DNA of 5,599 nucleotides from Candidatus Zixiibacteriota bacterium (GTDB taxonomy: Bacteria > Zixibacteria > MSB-5A5 > GN15 > FEB-12): assembly GCA_030619345.1 (NCBI GenBank), contig JAUXBO010000180.1, positions 1 to 5,599 on the forward strand, given 5' to 3'. The stretch's first letter is position 1; every line of letters starts with the position of its first letter. The position numbers and the translations under genes were made by a program. Under the pieces are notes generated by a model that saw nothing but the letters and a program-made list of their open reading frames with translations, did no database searches and was not told the DNA's origin. Shown here piece after piece: positions 4,250 to 5,599 of this stretch.

Positions 4250-5599
4250 ATGAATAAATATGACCAACTAAACTATCGTTCGTCTATCACAACGAATATT
4301 GTGACTATTTCAATCTCTATTGCTCTAATAGTGGCGATCACTACCGCAAATCTACTGGCGATCACAATCGAAGTCCCCACTGACCAACCGACGATACAAG
4401 ACGGAATTAGCGCATCAATTAATGGTGATACCGTGCTTATCCTTCCGGGAACATATTTTGAGAATATCAATCTGTCTGGAAAGAACATCCACTTACTTGG
4501 CCAAGGCGGCCGGGACAGCACGTTTCTCTCCCCCTTGGACTCTTTGAACCATATTATCACTATTGATTCCGGAGAGGACTCCACATGCATAATCGAGGGT
4601 TTAGCAATATCCGGGACGAACGGCGGAGTAGGGGCGGGCGGCGCAGGGATATTCATATCACAATCCACTCCGGCAATCATCAATTGTGATATCAGTTATT
4701 GCTATGACTACAACGACCCTTCAGCGATCAGAATCGAAAATGCTGCTCCGAGGATAAGTGGAAATCTAGTCCACCACAATGACGCGTGGGGCCCGAACTC
4801 AGGAGTTGTTGCTTCCAATGGTACTTTTGCAAGTCAGATAGTAGTAACTAATAACCGATTCTACGAGAACCTCCCATCCGGTTACGGTACCGAGGCACTG
4901 AAGGGATTTGCCAACGGTGTTATCGCCAACAATATTTTTCATGACCATCTTGGGGCCAAAGGGGCTGTTTCGATATCTGGGCCGGGTGTTGAGTTTCACA
5001 ACAATACCATATATGGCAATAAAGGGGGAGTCGAACTCAGAGGCAGCACGGTCATTTGTCGGAACAACATCATTGTTGGCAATGAGGGAATCGGCCTAGA
5101 GCCCGGACCGGCGGTCGTCGAATACAACAATGTCTGGGGGAATGGGACGTCCAATGATCCCGGCCTGTTCGGCATTTCTCTCGATCCCGAATTTGCTGAT
5201 TCGGCAGCGAGGGACTTGACGCTGCTGCCGTCCTCCCCCTGTATCGATGCCGGGCACCCTGACCTAGTCTACAACGATCCCGACGGCACCAGAAACGACT
5301 TGGGCGCGATTGCGACAAACCAGCAATTTACTCCGCCTGTTGCTCATAATCTCACGCTAGGGGATGAAGAACCGGACAATGTGCTAAACCACACTCCAAC
5401 ATTCTACTGGACTTACTTCGATTCAGTACCATCGAGTCAAATCGCATTTGAAATCGAGGTCGGCTCAAACAACGAATGGTCGATTGCCGAAATGTGGGAT
5501 CCTGGAGTTCAGAACTCAGCCGATACCCAAACCACTTATGCGGGATCCCCGCTAATCGATGGCGTGACATATTACTATCGGATTCGACTCAACAATGGA
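4250..5599 (+). CDS. Secreted right-handed parallel beta-helix protein with fibronectin-like module, 3' end outside window
   Basis: A frame of 450 codons is open to the right edge, starting at an ATG with GAGG six bases upstream. Residues 1-14 carry K3 and R10, and 15-37 are hydrophobic, giving a plausible Sec signal with cleavage near 33-37 (TTANLLA). The mature part opens with EVPTDQPTIQDGISASINGD and TVLILPGTYFENI, the usual first rung of periplasmic or extracellular beta-helix proteins. Asn-rich rungs follow at about 140-295, for example VVTNNRFYEN, VIANNIFHDH, EFHNNTIYGN, ICRNNIIVGN and EYNNVWGN. A typical closing segment with DPEFAD, SSPCIDAGHP and DPDGTRNDLGA spans 312-353. From about 361 a beta-sandwich, fibronectin-III-like module begins (TPTFYWTY, AEMWDPG, DGVTYYYRIRLNNG). 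Such proteins often bind or cleave polysaccharides or serve as surface proteins. No catalytic residues can be assigned, and any C-terminal sorting signal lies outside the window. Confidence 0.85.
   Translation, partial: MNKYDQLNYRSSITTNIVTISISIALIVAITTANLLAITIEVPTDQPTIQDGISASINGDTVLILPGTYFENINLSGKNIHLLGQGGRDSTFLSPLDSLNHIITIDSGEDSTCIIEGLAISGTNGGVGAGGAGIFISQSTPAIINCDISYCYDYNDPSAIRIENAAPRISGNLVHHNDAWGPNSGVVASNGTFASQIVVTNNRFYENLPSGYGTEALKGFANGVIANNIFHDHLGAKGAVSISGPGVEFHNNTIYGNKGGVELRGSTVICRNNIIVGNEGIGLEPGPAVVEYNNVWGNGTSNDPGLFGISLDPEFADSAARDLTLLPSSPCIDAGHPDLVYNDPDGTRNDLGAIATNQQFTPPVAHNLTLGDEEPDNVLNHTPTFYWTYFDSVPSSQIAFEIEVGSNNEWSIAEMWDPGVQNSADTQTTYAGSPLIDGVTYYYRIRLNNG

Noticed and set aside
4273..4683. 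Minus-strand frame of 136 codons
   Set aside because: It is antisense to the signal sequence and first rungs of the beta-helix protein; the sense frame is clearly the coding one.

Overview
The window looks like ordinary chromosomal DNA from a menaquinone-using bacterium with mid-range GC. It holds two divergent gene clusters and the start of a secreted protein gene. No marker gene fixes the taxon. The classical chorismate-to-menaquinone genes, together with a secreted beta-helix protein ending in a fibronectin-like module, would fit the FCB superphylum or candidate phyla such as Zixibacteria. That placement is only an impression.

Left part, minus strand (1-2212): a tightly packed menaquinone operon in the order menG - menF - menD. 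menG encodes the final C-methyltransferase, menF the entry isochorismate synthase, and only the first 17 codons of menD lie in the window. menG and menF abut with no gap, and menF and menD overlap by 11 bases, so translation is probably coupled. A 19-bp perfect palindrome sits inside the 5' end of menG.

Middle (2213-2410): a 198-bp divergent intergenic region with a good sigma70-type promoter facing each way and a small inverted repeat between the two -35 boxes.

Right of it, plus strand (2411-3880): an aldo/keto reductase of the Kv-beta-like (AKR6) type, followed after 33 bp by a DinB-fold protein with an intact three-histidine metal site. The two are probably one transcript.

Intergenic 3881-4249: it begins with a striking 62-bp element made of two head-to-head REP-like units. 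Each unit is a GTAG tetranucleotide followed by a perfect 9-bp hairpin. The rest appears AT-richer, contains a possible decayed minus-strand coding fragment, and ends in a promoter with near-ideal spacing.

4250-5599 (open at the right edge): a secreted or surface right-handed parallel beta-helix protein with a signal sequence, a beta-helix, a closing D-rich segment and the start of a fibronectin-III-like module. It runs out of the window in frame.

I see no convincing new multi-gene system. The most distinctive signal is the paired REP element, whose two units differ by compensated stem changes.
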